In this document: in pieces, positions 1 to 10,640 of the stretch | Layout of the letters: each line of letters opens with the position of its first letter | How positions within the stretch are numbered: position 1 is the first letter of the stretch | Source: RYN-122 sp963761655 | GTDB lineage: Bacteria; Actinomycetota; Actinomycetes; Mycobacteriales; SCTD01 | NCBI GenBank assembly: GCA_963761655.1 | Contig: CAVXHI010000003.1 | Coordinates: 62,001 to 126,000 of the forward strand | Reading direction: 5' to 3' | DNA: 64,000 nucleotides | The notes under the pieces: model-generated | Seen by the model: only the letters and a program-made list of their open reading frames with translations | The model's database searches: none | What the model was told of the DNA's origin: nothing | Made by a program: the position numbers and the translations under genes

Positions 1-1602
1 CGGGCGAGCCCGAGGGCCGCGCCGAGGTCGAGCAGGGGGACGCTGACGCCGTGCCGCACGACGACGGTGGCTCCGGCGAAGACCCGGACCTCGGCGTCAC
101 GCAGGGACACCGACTCGACGACGCCGGGCACCGGCACCGCGTACCGCTCCCCGCCGACCCGGGCGACCAGGCAGCGCAGGACGCCGAGCGTGACCGGGAG
201 GGTGAGGGTGAAGGAGGTCCCGGCGCCGCGGACGCTGGTCACCTCGACGGAGCCGCCGAGGGCCTCCACGGCGTCCTGCACGACGTCGAGACCGACCCCG
301 CGGCCGGACGTCGCGGTGACGGCGCCGGCGGTCGAGAAGGCCGGGGTGAACAGCAGGGCCAGCAGGGGCGGTCCGGTGAGGGTGGAGTCGGGCGGCAGCA
401 TCCCGAGCGACACCGCCTTGGCCCGGACGACGTCCTCGTCGACGCCGGCGCCGTCGTCGCTGACCTCGAGGACGACCGTGCCGCCGACGCTGCGGGCGCT
501 CACCGTCACGAGGGCCTGCTCGGGCTTGCCGGCGGCGCGGCGGGCGGCGGGCGTCTCGCAGCCGTGGTCGACGGCGTTGATGACGAGGTGCTTGAGGGCG
601 TCGGCGACGCCGTCGAGGACCTGCTTGTCGAGCTCGACCTCCTCGCCGTCGGTGCGGATGCGGAGGTCCTTCTGCGTGGCGACGGCGACGTCGCGGGCGA
701 TCCGGGGCAGCGGCGCGAAGGCCCGCTTCACGGGGACCATCGCGAGGCCCATGGCGCCGTCGCGGACGAGCCCCATCGCCCCGCGGGAGGTCTCGACGAG
801 CTCGCGCAGGCCGCGGACCTGCTCGGCGACCTCCTCCGACGTCCCCGAGCAGGCGGTGCAGGGCGAGGGTGACCTCGGGCGGGAGGACGACGTCGGCGCG
901 GCTGGCGGCGGCACGCAGGGCGGCGGCCCAGCGGTGCTGCTCGGCGGTCTGGGCGAGCAGCTGCACCGCCGTGCGCTCGACGCGGCGGGCGCCGAGGTCG
1001 GCCTCCCCGACGACGTCGAGCAGGTCGTAGACCTTGGTGGCGGCGACCCGGACGCTGTCGGGGGCGGTGCGCTGCGGGGGGACGGCGGCCTCGACCACCG
1101 GCGCGAGAGCCTCGACCGGCGCCGGAGCGGGCGGCGCGACGAGCGGCGGCCCGGCCGAGAAGACCGGGGCAGGAGCGGCGGTGGTGGTCAGCACGCCCAG
1201 CACCGGCACGCTCACCGGGTCCGCTCCCCCGACGGCGGACACCAGGGCGTCGACCAGGGGCTGGAGGGCGTCGTCGGTGAGGTCGCCCGCGACGGCCCGG
1301 CCGATGCCGTCGCAGGAGGCGAGCAGCAGGTCGACGAGGTCGCGGCGGACACCGAAGCGCCCGTCGCGGAGCGCCCCGAGCAGGTCCTCGACGTGGTGCG
1401 CGACCCGCAGGACGCCCTGCAGGCCGAGCATCCGGGCCGAGCCCTTGACGGTGTGGGCGTCCCGGAACAGGCCGGCCACGACCTGGCGCGGGCTGCTGTG
1501 CGTCTCGAGCTCGAGCAGGCCGGCCTGCAGCGACGCGAGCCGCTCCTCGACCTCGGCCCGGAACGTCGCGAGGAGCTCCGGGTCGTCCCCCCAGGCGGTC
1601 AT
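1..1602 (-). pseudogene. cheA: Chemotaxis histidine kinase CheA, frameshifted and cut by the left edge
   Basis: Central kinase of chemotaxis: it autophosphorylates on the Hpt histidine and passes phosphate to CheY/CheB in the cytoplasmic receptor array. The N-terminal Hpt domain (about 1-100) carries the phospho-acceptor His50 in DAHTVKGSARMLG. An Ala/Pro-rich linker follows, then the dimerisation region. At 843-846 a CCCC run (GGGG on the coding strand) shifts the frame. The next frame continues with TSEEVAEQVR, the N-box HLVINAVDHG, a GVGLDVV glycine box and a C-terminal CheW-like domain, open to position 1. The start overlaps the MCP stop by 4 bp. The shift looks like one extra base rather than real decay, because everything downstream is intact CheA. 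Confidence 0.85.
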
Positions 1603-3161
1603 GCCGAGGCGCCGACCTTGAACCGGCTGATCGAGCCGCGCAGCTCGGCCGCGAGCACGTTGAGCTGGGCGGCAGCCGCCGCGGCCTGGCGCGAGCCGAC
1701 GGCGTACTGGCGGGACACGTCCGACACCTGGGTCATCGCGGCGACGACCTGGTCGGAGGCCGACCGCTGCTGCTGCGTCGCGATCGAGATCTCCTTGGCG
1801 GCGGTCGTCGTCTCGTCGACCATGCCGCTGATGCGCTCGAGGGCGTCGACGACGCCGCGGGCCAGCTGCGTGCCGGCGCGGACCTCCTTGGCCCCCTCCT
1901 CGGAGGCGATGATCGTCGAGTTCGTCTCGGCCTGGATCTCCCCGACGATGGCCTGGATCTGCCCGGCGCTCTCCTGCGAGCGCTCGGCCAGCTTGCGGAC
2001 CTCCGACGCGACGACGGCGAACCCGCGGCCGTGCTCCCCGGCCCGGGCGGCCTCGATGGCGGCGTTGAGGGCCAGCAGGTTGGTCTGGTCGGCGAGGTCG
2101 TCGATGACGTCGAGGATCCGGCCGATCTCGTGGCTCTTCTCGCCGAGGCTCAGCGCGCGGGTGGCGATGCCGTCGACGCGCTCGGCGATCGTGTCCATCG
2201 AGTCGACCGAGGCGCTGACGGCGGCCCGGCCCTGCTCGGCGTACCGGAGGGTCTCGGCGGCGTAGCGGGCGACCGCCTCGGACGTCTCCGCGATCTGGGC
2301 GGCGGTCGCGGCCAGCTCCTCGATCGTGGAGGTGGTCTCGGAGACCGCCGAGGACTGCTGGGTGGCCGAGGCGGCGTGCTCCTCGGCGGTGGCCAGGAGC
2401 TCCCCGGCGGACGCCGCGATCTGCTCGCCGCCGCCCTTGATCTGGCCGACGAGGCTCCGCAGGTTGCCGATCGTGTTCTCGAACGCGCTGGCGAGACCGT
2501 GCAGCTGCTGGCCCTCCGTGGTCTCCATCCGGACGCCGAGGTCGCCGTCGGCGGCCCGCTCGAGGACGGCGGAGAGCTCGAGGACCCGGGCCTCGAGGGC
2601 CTTGCGGTCGGCGCTGGCCCGGCGGCGGAGCTCCCAGACGGCCGAGCTCAGGGTCGAGTTGAACCAGGCGACCACCGGGAACATGAGGCCGACCAGCACG
2701 AGGGTGCCGGCGACCTCGCGGTCCAGGGTGTGGGCCAGGACCGTCGCCAGCACGACGCCGCCGGAGGCCGCCACGCCGAACAGCGCGGCCTGCCAGGCGG
2801 GCATGGACACGGCGGCGAACAGCACGATGCCGATGAACAGGATCCAGAACGGCCCGCGGGCGCCGCCGGTGACCGCGCAGGTGGCCGTGGCCCAGACGGT
2901 GTCGGCGACGAGCAGCAGCACCCGGATGACGGTGATGTTCTTCAGCACGAAGTGGGAGCGGACCGCCAGGCCCGGCAGCACCGTGAGGAACGTCGTGGCG
3001 AGCGCGCCGAAGACCGTCCAGCCGGCGAAGGCGTACGGGTGCAGGACGACGCCCTGGGGCGCTCCGAGCTCCAGCATCAGGCCGAGACCGACGATCCCCA
3101 CGACGAGGCTGAGCCAGGTCATGACGGCGGCGGCGCGCGCGAGCTTGATCGAGTAGTCCAC
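1599..3161 (-). CDS. Methyl-accepting chemotaxis protein
   Basis: Chemoreceptor that signals to CheA/CheW. 520 residues. The N-terminal 170 residues hold about six hydrophobic segments (roughly 12-30, 42-66, 75-97, 105-122, 124-144, 152-168), so it has no large periplasmic-type ligand domain and probably senses within or near the membrane. A HAMP-like stretch (about 180-235) leads into the coiled-coil signalling domain, whose conserved hairpin tip [20 protein letters not shown] lies at about 356-375. The GTG start at 3161 is preceded by a GAGAGGAG ribosome site 4-5 bases upstream. It sits between cheW (upstream) and cheA (4-bp overlap downstream), so the three form one operon. Confidence 0.93.
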   Translation of the reverse strand: MDYSIKLARAAAVMTWLSLVVGIVGLGLMLELGAPQGVVLHPYAFAGWTVFGALATTFLTVLPGLAVRSHFVLKNITVIRVLLLVADTVWATATCAVTGGARGPFWILFIGIVLFAAVSMPAWQAALFGVAASGGVVLATVLAHTLDREVAGTLVLVGLMFPVVAWFNSTLSSAVWELRRRASADRKALEARVLELSAVLERAADGDLGVRMETTEGQQLHGLASAFENTIGNLRSLVGQIKGGGEQIAASAGELLATAEEHAASATQQSSAVSETTSTIEELAATAAQIAETSEAVARYAAETLRYAEQGRAAVSASVDSMDTIAERVDGIATRALSLGEKSHEIGRILDVIDDLADQTNLLALNAAIEAARAGEHGRGFAVVASEVRKLAERSQESAGQIQAIVGEIQAETNSTIIASEEGAKEVRAGTQLARGVVDALERISGMVDETTTAAKEISIATQQQRSASDQVVAAMTQVSDVSRQYAVGSRQAAAAAAQLNVLAAELRGSISRFKVGASA

Positions 3162-3196
3162 GCTCTCCTCTCGGCAGGGAGGGCGGGTCGCTGGAG

Positions 3197-3664
3197 TCAG
3201 CCGGCGCGGCGAGGCCGGGGCAGCGTGGTGGACAGCGCGAACAGGGCCGCGACGTCGGTCAGCCCGAGGGGCCCGTCGGCGTCGGTGACCTGTCCGGCCA
3301 GCAGCGACGCGGCCGCGCCGGGCAGGTGCGCGAGCGGCGGCTCGACGGCGTCGGGGTCGATCAGCACCGTCCCGTCCACCCCGTGGACGAGCAGCCCGAC
3401 GGTGGTGCCCTCGTGGGTGAGGACGAGCAGGCGGGGACGGGTCCCGGCCGGGGCGCCGCCGGTGCCGAGCAGGGGCACGAGGTCGAGCACGGCGAGCACC
3501 CGGCCGCGCCAGTTCGCGACGCCGGCGACCCAGGCGGGCAGGCCCGGGACCCGGGTCAGCCCCGGCGGGCGGCCGACCTCGCCGACGACGTCCATGGGCA
3601 CGGCCAGGCGGCTGTCGCCCAGCCGCACGACGACGACCTCGACGGGGGCGGCCGCAGTCTCCAT
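3197..3664 (-). CDS. cheW: Chemotaxis coupling protein CheW
   Basis: Adaptor linking the receptor to CheA in the chemoreceptor array. 155 residues, the normal length for a single CheW domain. The two beta subdomains are recognisable: [12 protein letters not shown] near the N-terminus, then [20 protein letters not shown], the typical CheW core. ATG start at 3664. First gene of cheW-mcp-cheA on the minus strand, 35 bp ahead of the MCP. No cheY, cheB or cheR lies within the window, so the rest of the pathway would have to be beyond the left edge or elsewhere. Confidence 0.9.
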   Translation of the reverse strand: METAAAPVEVVVVRLGDSRLAVPMDVVGEVGRPPGLTRVPGLPAWVAGVANWRGRVLAVLDLVPLLGTGGAPAGTRPRLLVLTHEGTTVGLLVHGVDGTVLIDPDAVEPPLAHLPGAAASLLAGQVTDADGPLGLTDVAALFALSTTLPRPRRAG

Positions 3665-3716
3665 GCAGGGACTGTCGGCACCGGGGGCGCCGAGGTGGAG
3701 CCGCCGGCGGGACGGG

Positions 3717-6700
3717 CTACCGGACGGCGAGCCCCAGCGTGCCGCTCGACCCGGCCACGTTGACCACCGTGGTCGAGGTCCTGGCGACCAGGGTGTGCCG
3801 GCCGGCGCCGGTGAAGGCGTGGGTCGCCCGGTAGGTCCCGTCGCTCGCCGTGCGGGCCTGCTCGAGGAGGACGTCGCCCCGGCTGGTGCGGCGGTACACC
3901 GTGACGAGCACTCCCCCGCGCCGCGGCAGCAGCCGGCCCTGCAGGGTCACCGTCCGGCCGGCCCGGCGGGCGACGCTCAGGCTCACGGCGGACCGCACCC
4001 TGATCACCGTCGACGGGCTGGAGGTCGCCGACCCGGGGCCCGCGTCGGCCTCGCAGGACGCGAACAGGCGCGTGTTCGTCCCGGGCAGCAGGCCGAAGAC
4101 CAGACGGCCGTCGGCGCCGAGCGTGCCCGTGCGGACCACCCGGTACCGGGTCGAGGGCTGGCTGTAGGCCTGCAGCTGGACCGCGGTGCCGGGGGCGCCG
4201 GACACGGTCACCGGCACCCGCTGGCCCGGTTCGATCGACGCCTGGTCCGCGGCGAGCGTCAGCTTCTGCGGGCAGGCCGAGGGAGCGCTCGACGTCGGGC
4301 CCGAGGTCGGCGTCGGGCTGATGACCGGACCCGACGACCGGGGGCTCGGGGTGGGCGTCGAGGAGGCGGGCGGAGAGGAGGCGGGCGGAGTGGAGGCGGG
4401 CGTCGAGGCGGAGCTGCTCGGCGAGGTGGTCGCCGGAGGAGCGGTGGTCGCCGGAGGAGCGGTGGTCGCCGGAGGAGCGGTGGTCGCCGGAGGAGCGGTG
4501 GTCGCCGGAGGAGCGGTGGTGGCCGTGACGGCCGGGGTGTCGGCGGCCAGCAGGACGTCCTGGGGGGCGGTCGCGTCCACGGTGCGGCCCAGCAGGGCGA
4601 AGGTCTTCTCGTCGGCCTCGCTGGGTCCGGCCGTGGTGAAGCCCGTGACGCTCAGGAGCTGGCGGCCGGCGGCGACGCCGAAGGCCGAGGCCGGGGCCTT
4701 GAGCACGAGCGTGCTGCCCTCGACCGCGCTGGTGACGGGGTAGCCGGCGTCGGTGTGGTACCCGGAGCCGAGGACGGACGTGCCGTTGGTCAGGCCGTCG
4801 TTGGCGTCGATCTTCCCGCCGAACGCCCGGCGCGTGCCGTCCGCCAGCTGCTCGAACGACAGGTGGAAGACGTCACCCGCCTTCCCGGCGGTGACCGTGG
4901 GGGCCTCGGTGGAGAAGCGGACGACGTACTGCAGCCGCTCGGCCGGCACGGCGGCCGGGAGCTTGCTGTTGAAGGTGCCGAGGTCGGCGGTCATGCCGGC
5001 GACGTCGGCCTTGGCCAGGGGCATCCGGGCCACCAGCTGGTCGCCCTCGAGGCGGACGGTCAGGCCGAGGGTGTCGAGCGTCGGGAGCAGGGCGCCGTCC
5101 TTGCGGTTCAGCCAGGTGGCGTCACCCGCGGGGTCCGTCACCGACCCGGTCGGCACGGCGACGGAGACCGGCGTCGCGCTGAGCAGCGACGGACCGGCGA
5201 CCTGCTTCGCGAAGTGCACGAACGGGCTCTTGCGGGGACCGTCCGCCTTCGGGTCTGAAGCGGGGTCGGGCAGCGCCAGCGTGTTGTTGTTGTCGGTGAA
5301 GACGACGCCGACCCGGCCGTCCTGGTCGAGGCCGATGTCGATGAGGTCCAGCAGGGAGCGGTCCTTCTCGGGCACGGTGGCCGCGCAGGTGGTGCCGCTG
5401 GTGCAGATGTTGCCGGTGTGGACCGGCCGGTGCGACACCTTGCCGGTGCGGATGACCAGCTTGCCGTCGCCGCCCTGCAGCGCGTTCTCGACCGTGCTGA
5501 CGTAGGTGTCCCAGCGGGTGTTCGGCGGCGCGGCGTCGGTGGAGCCGGTGTGCTCGGTGGTCGCGTCGTAGGCGATGGCGATCTTGCCGGGATCGCCGGC
5601 GACGACCTCGGGGAAGATCGCCGAGCCGATCCCGGGCGGGGTGATGATCTGCTCCGGTGACCACTTCGTGCCGGGGCGACCGCCCTTGCCGGGGTCGTTG
5701 GCGGCGTCGTCGATGAGCATGTAGCTGTAGAACAGCCGGCCGGCGTTGACCCAGACCGCGTAGACGTTGCCCCGGCTGTCCAGGGACAGCCAGGGGAAGA
5801 CGTCCGGGTTGGTGGCGGCCGCGCCGACCGGTGCGCTGGCCCAGCCGGACGGGGTGGCGTAGTCGGCGGCCTTCGCCGTCGCGACCATGTAGCGGGACGT
5901 GCGGTAGGGCTGGTAGATCCAGCCGCGGCCGGGCCCGTTCGTGTTGTCCACCCGGATCTGGCCGCTCTGGCTGACGCTCGGGACCTGGGGCACGGCCTGC
6001 GGGACGGGCACCCCGTCCTCGGTGATCGCCACGACGTACTGACCGGCGGTCGGCACGTGGTAGGCGTAGAAGCCCTGGATGCGCTGTCCCGCCACGCTCA
6101 GGATGGACGGGTCGATCGCCGCCAGCCACTGCCGGTCGACGGCCGTCGCCGCGCTCGTGCCGCCGAAGCTGCTCTCGGTCGGGAAGGTGTCGCCCTTGTC
6201 GAACGACGTCGCCAGGGCCTCCTGCGCCAGCACCTCCTGGTCGCCGAACAGGACGTGGCCGGTCCAGGGGTTGATCTCGCTCTCGGTGTCGCCGCCGCCG
6301 CCGGTGTTGCACTGCGGGCGGCTGCGGGCGGCGCACAGCGGGTCGAACAGCAGGCGGAAGCTGTCGCCGCCGTCCTGGGAGCGGCTGAGGGTGCCGGTCA
6401 TGGCTCGGGACGACAGCGGCCAGTCGACGAAGACGGCCTTCGGGTCGACCTTGCCCGAGGTGTCTCCGGGCACGGGCCGGGCCACTGTCGTCTGCGGCTC
6501 ACCGCCGAGCAGGTGCGCGGAGACGACCGTCGCGGGGGCGAAGGCCGGCGCGCCGTCGGTCCGGTAGGTGACGTCGGGGTTCGTGGTGGCGACCGGCGTC
6601 CCGGAGTCGCGGTCGGTGCTCGCGAGCGTGACGGTCCCCGTGTACGGCTGGGGAGCGGCGTTCACGTAGCCGCAGACCGCGATCGAGTAGTCGCCCGCGG

Positions 6701-7106
6701 CGGGGTCGACCAGCGTCACGGTCTCGGTGGTGGTGCTGCCGTCGCTGCTGGCCAGGACCTCGCCGCCCGGACCGCTGACCGTGAGCACCTCGTCGCTGGT
6801 CATCGCCTGGCCGACCGGCGTCCAGGTCACGCTGAAGGTGGCGACCGTCTTCACGGTGCTGTACGTACCGGCCGGCACCTGGAGCGTGATCGGGCTCGTC
6901 GACGCGGTGCCCGGCACCGTGCACTCGCTGGTGGGGTTGCTGCCCGTGGGCACGGAGCCGCTGAAGGTCGCCGAGGTCGTGCCCCCCGCTGGCGGGACGG
7001 CGAGGGTGGAGGGCTCCGTCGCCAGGGCGGGCAGCACGAGGGCGAGCGCGCTCACCGTCGCGAGGGCGACGAGGGGCCGCAGGCGGGAACGGGACGGACG
7101 GGTCAC
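3717..7106 (-). CDS. Large secreted protein, sialidase/BNR-like region with Thr/Pro-rich linker
   Basis: 1129 residues with a clear Sec signal peptide (basic start, hydrophobic VALATVSALALVLPALA). An N-terminal beta-rich domain (about 40-165) resembles a pre-peptidase/Ig-like fold. A long central region (about 170-830) has BNR-like turns such as SRSQDGGDSFRLLF and TSFDKGDTFP, as in secreted beta-propeller proteins, but I see no sialidase catalytic set. A low-complexity Thr/Ala/Pro then Ser/Pro linker follows, and a C-terminal pair of Ig-like modules. There is no C-terminal membrane anchor or LPXTG. GTG start at 7106 has GAGG seven bases upstream. Function unknown; probably an exported surface or matrix protein. 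Confidence 0.75.
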   Translation of the reverse strand: MTRPSRSRLRPLVALATVSALALVLPALATEPSTLAVPPAGGTTSATFSGSVPTGSNPTSECTVPGTASTSPITLQVPAGTYSTVKTVATFSVTWTPVGQAMTSDEVLTVSGPGGEVLASSDGSTTTETVTLVDPAAGDYSIAVCGYVNAAPQPYTGTVTLASTDRDSGTPVATTNPDVTYRTDGAPAFAPATVVSAHLLGGEPQTTVARPVPGDTSGKVDPKAVFVDWPLSSRAMTGTLSRSQDGGDSFRLLFDPLCAARSRPQCNTGGGGDTESEINPWTGHVLFGDQEVLAQEALATSFDKGDTFPTESSFGGTSAATAVDRQWLAAIDPSILSVAGQRIQGFYAYHVPTAGQYVVAITEDGVPVPQAVPQVPSVSQSGQIRVDNTNGPGRGWIYQPYRTSRYMVATAKAADYATPSGWASAPVGAAATNPDVFPWLSLDSRGNVYAVWVNAGRLFYSYMLIDDAANDPGKGGRPGTKWSPEQIITPPGIGSAIFPEVVAGDPGKIAIAYDATTEHTGSTDAAPPNTRWDTYVSTVENALQGGDGKLVIRTGKVSHRPVHTGNICTSGTTCAATVPEKDRSLLDLIDIGLDQDGRVGVVFTDNNNTLALPDPASDPKADGPRKSPFVHFAKQVAGPSLLSATPVSVAVPTGSVTDPAGDATWLNRKDGALLPTLDTLGLTVRLEGDQLVARMPLAKADVAGMTADLGTFNSKLPAAVPAERLQYVVRFSTEAPTVTAGKAGDVFHLSFEQLADGTRRAFGGKIDANDGLTNGTSVLGSGYHTDAGYPVTSAVEGSTLVLKAPASAFGVAAGRQLLSVTGFTTAGPSEADEKTFALLGRTVDATAPQDVLLAADTPAVTATTAPPATTAPPATTAPPATTAPPATTAPPATTSPSSSASTPASTPPASSPPASSTPTPSPRSSGPVISPTPTSGPTSSAPSACPQKLTLAADQASIEPGQRVPVTVSGAPGTAVQLQAYSQPSTRYRVVRTGTLGADGRLVFGLLPGTNTRLFASCEADAGPGSATSSPSTVIRVRSAVSLSVARRAGRTVTLQGRLLPRRGGVLVTVYRRTSRGDVLLEQARTASDGTYRATHAFTGAGRHTLVARTSTTVVNVAGSSGTLGLAVR
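4426..4515. repeat. Five perfect 18-bp tandem repeats inside the secreted-protein gene
   Basis: The unit GTGGTCGCCGGAGGAGCG is repeated five times without change. On the coding strand each unit encodes six residues of a TAPPAT-type pattern in the linker of the large secreted protein. A sixth copy starts but diverges. The flanks carry a less regular GGCGGGCGGAG repeat that encodes the Ser/Pro-rich continuation. Confidence 0.9.
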
Positions 7107-7139
7107 AGCGGGGCCTCGGCATCGTCAGCGGCAGGTGCG

Positions 7140-7181
7140 CCGGACGGTATCGCGGTCCTGACCTCCCGGTGGGCCGTCCGG
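7140..7181. terminator. Inverted repeat between DUF6113-like and secreted-protein genes
   Basis: CCGGACGG (7140-7147) and CCGTCCGG (7174-7181) are perfect complements separated by 26 bases, immediately after the stop of the 7183-7545 gene. It could be a weak intrinsic terminator or an operator for the secreted-protein gene downstream. There is no T tract, and the loop is long. Confidence 0.3.
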
Positions 7182-7182
7182 G

Positions 7183-7545
7183 CTAGTCGGGGCGAGCCGC
7201 CCTCCGGACGATCCCGACGGGCACCGCTGCGCAGACCGCCCCGAGCAGCAGCAGCGCGAGGCCGGTGGTGCTGCCCGTGATGACGAGGTCGCCCTCGGGC
7301 CGGCGGGACTGCAGCGTCGCGACGACGGCGAACCAGAGCACCCCGGGCAGCGCCGCCCCGACCCGGCCGTAGAGCCGGCCACCCGCGAGGCCGAGCACCA
7401 CGTTGGCGGTGCCGGACAGCAGGACCGCCACCGGGAGCGCCACCCCGCCGAGCCGGAACGGCACGAGGAAGGCCCCCCAGACGGCGCAGAGCAGGGCGAG
7501 GAGCAGGACCAGGCCGTACGTCGCCGACCGCCGGACCTCCTCCAC
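7183..7545 (-). CDS. Small four-helix membrane protein, DUF6113-like
   Basis: 120 residues with about four hydrophobic segments (GLVLLLALLCAVWGAFLV; VALPVAVLLSGTANVVLGLA; AALPGVLWFAVVATL; GLALLLLGAVCAAVPVGIV). Size, the VPFRLGG-type first loop and location near mshB fit the DUF6113 family of uncharacterised actinobacterial membrane proteins; I name the family from memory. The gene follows the FtsH-like protease by 9 bp on the same strand and is probably cotranscribed with it. GTG start at 7545. Function unknown. Confidence 0.75.
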   Translation of the reverse strand: MEEVRRSATYGLVLLLALLCAVWGAFLVPFRLGGVALPVAVLLSGTANVVLGLAGGRLYGRVGAALPGVLWFAVVATLQSRRPEGDLVITGSTTGLALLLLGAVCAAVPVGIVRRAARPD

Positions 7546-7554
7546 GGGGCCAGC

Positions 7555-9456
<1,902 letters not shown>

Positions 9457-9461
9457 GGGAG

Positions 9462-9467
9462 CTCCTC
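9462..9467 (-). promoter_or_regulatory. Ribosome binding site deciding the FtsH-like start
   Basis: GAGGAG on the minus strand, five bases before GTG 9456. It argues for this start over the upstream in-frame ATG (9474) or GTG (9540), neither of which has a comparable site. Confidence 0.7.
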
Positions 9468-9562
9468 GGGGCATGCGGGGCGGTGTCCCCCGACCCTGCC
9501 CGGCTTCACGCTCCGTAGCCACTCCTGGAGCGATTGCCACCCGAACGGCCTATCAAGTCACG

Positions 9563-10573
9563 CTACGTGAGCCCCGCGAACAGGTCGGGCTCCCGGCCGT
9601 CGGCGCCGTCGCGGGCTCCGAGCTCGCCCTCGGCCAGCACGAAGTACTCGGTGCCGAAGGCCTGCAGCCCGACGCCGTCGGCCAGGGCGAAGAACGGGCC
9701 GTCGACCGAGATCTGGGTCTTGTGCGCCCGCATCGCGGCCATCTTGGCGTCGACGTGCTCGGTGGCGTCGACCGACGTCGTGACGTCGGCGTCGGGGTTG
9801 CCGAAGGGGAGGTCGTCGGCGGAGTCGGCCCCGAACATGTCCGGCTGCCCGGCCTCCTTCAGGTGGTCGATGCCCGCCTGCAGGACGCTCTTGGGGAACG
9901 CCGTCCAGTAGAGCTTGCTGGCCTGCCAGGGCTCGCCGAGGCCCGGCGCGTAGGCGGGGTCGGCCGCGGCGGCGAACGCCTGCACGGTGATCCGGTGGGC
10001 CTGCACGTGGTCGGGGTGGCCGTAGCCGCCGTTCGCGTCGTAGGTGACGACGACCTGCGGCCGGGTCTCGCGCACGACCGCGACCAGCTCGCGCACGGCC
10101 TCCTCGAGGTCGGCCTGCCAGAAGACGTCGGGGCGGTCGTTCGGCGGGGTGCCCATCATCCCGCTGTCGCGCCAGCGGCCCGGGCCGCCGAGGAAGCGGT
10201 GGTCGGTGACCCGCAGCGCCTCCATCGCGGCAGCCAGCTCCCCGACCCGGTGCTGCCCCAGGCCGTCCTGCTGGTCGGCCGCGAGGTGGGCGAGCTCGGG
10301 CACGAGCACCTCCCCCTCCTCGCCGAGGGTGCAGGTCACCAGCGTCACGGCCGCGCCCTCGGCGACGTACTTCGCCATGACGGCGCCCGTCCCGATGGTC
10401 TCGTCGTCGGGGTGGGCGTGCACGAGCAGCAGCCGGCGCGGGACGTCCAGCGGCGTGACGGCGACCTCGGCCTCGAGCCCGTCGACCAGGGTCGCGGCCT
10501 CGGCGAGGACCGCCGCCTCGGCGTCCAGCCGCTCGCCGGGCTCCGGCGGCGGCACCGTCGCGTCGGTGCTCAC
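9563..10573 (-). CDS. mshB: N-acetyl-GlcN-Ins deacetylase (mycothiol biosynthesis)
   Basis: Zinc-dependent PIG-L/LmbE-family deacetylase that removes the acetyl group from GlcNAc-Ins in mycothiol synthesis (cytoplasm). 336 residues from GTG 10573. The metal motif HAHPDDE is at 52-58 and the PDHVQAH motif supplies further ligands. Between them CTLGEEGEV and [20 protein letters not shown] are typical of MshB proper rather than the Mca amidase. The N-terminus is about 40 residues longer than that of well-known MshB proteins and Ala/Glu-rich, so the start is less certain. First gene of a minus-strand run with the FtsH-like and DUF6113-like genes, and divergent from the hybrid kinase gene. Confidence 0.88.
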   Translation of the reverse strand: MSTDATVPPPEPGERLDAEAAVLAEAATLVDGLEAEVAVTPLDVPRRLLLVHAHPDDETIGTGAVMAKYVAEGAAVTLVTCTLGEEGEVLVPELAHLAADQQDGLGQHRVGELAAAMEALRVTDHRFLGGPGRWRDSGMMGTPPNDRPDVFWQADLEEAVRELVAVVRETRPQVVVTYDANGGYGHPDHVQAHRITVQAFAAAADPAYAPGLGEPWQASKLYWTAFPKSVLQAGIDHLKEAGQPDMFGADSADDLPFGNPDADVTTSVDATEHVDAKMAAMRAHKTQISVDGPFFALADGVGLQAFGTEYFVLAEGELGARDGADGREPDLFAGLT

Positions 10574-10582
10574 GCGCTGATC

Positions 10583-10613
10583 AGGGTCGAGGGTCCAGGC
10601 ATGACCCGACCCT
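10583..10613. promoter_or_regulatory. Imperfect inverted repeat in the mshB/kinase divergent promoter region
   Basis: AGGGTCGAGGGTC (10583-10595) pairs with GACCCGACCCT (10603-10613) apart from a two-base bulge, with a seven-base loop. It lies in the 67-bp gap between the divergent starts at 10573 and 10641, so an operator acting on one or both genes is plausible; no regulator is identified. Confidence 0.35.
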
Positions 10614-10640
10614 ACGTGCGGGCGTGGCACGCTCAGCGCC

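Noticed and set aside
843..846. Programmed ribosomal frameshift in cheA
   Set aside because: No slippery heptamer with a downstream structure was evident, and eight similar single-base shifts occur in unrelated genes, so a sequence error is more likely.
4426..4515. CRISPR-like array
   Set aside because: The repeats are directly adjacent without spacers and are in frame within a coding sequence.
67..5258. Very long plus-strand open frames opposite cheA, the MCP and the secreted-protein gene
   Set aside because: Arg/Pro/Gly-rich or His-poor shadow translations typical of GC-rich DNA; the minus strand carries recognisable protein families over the same DNA.
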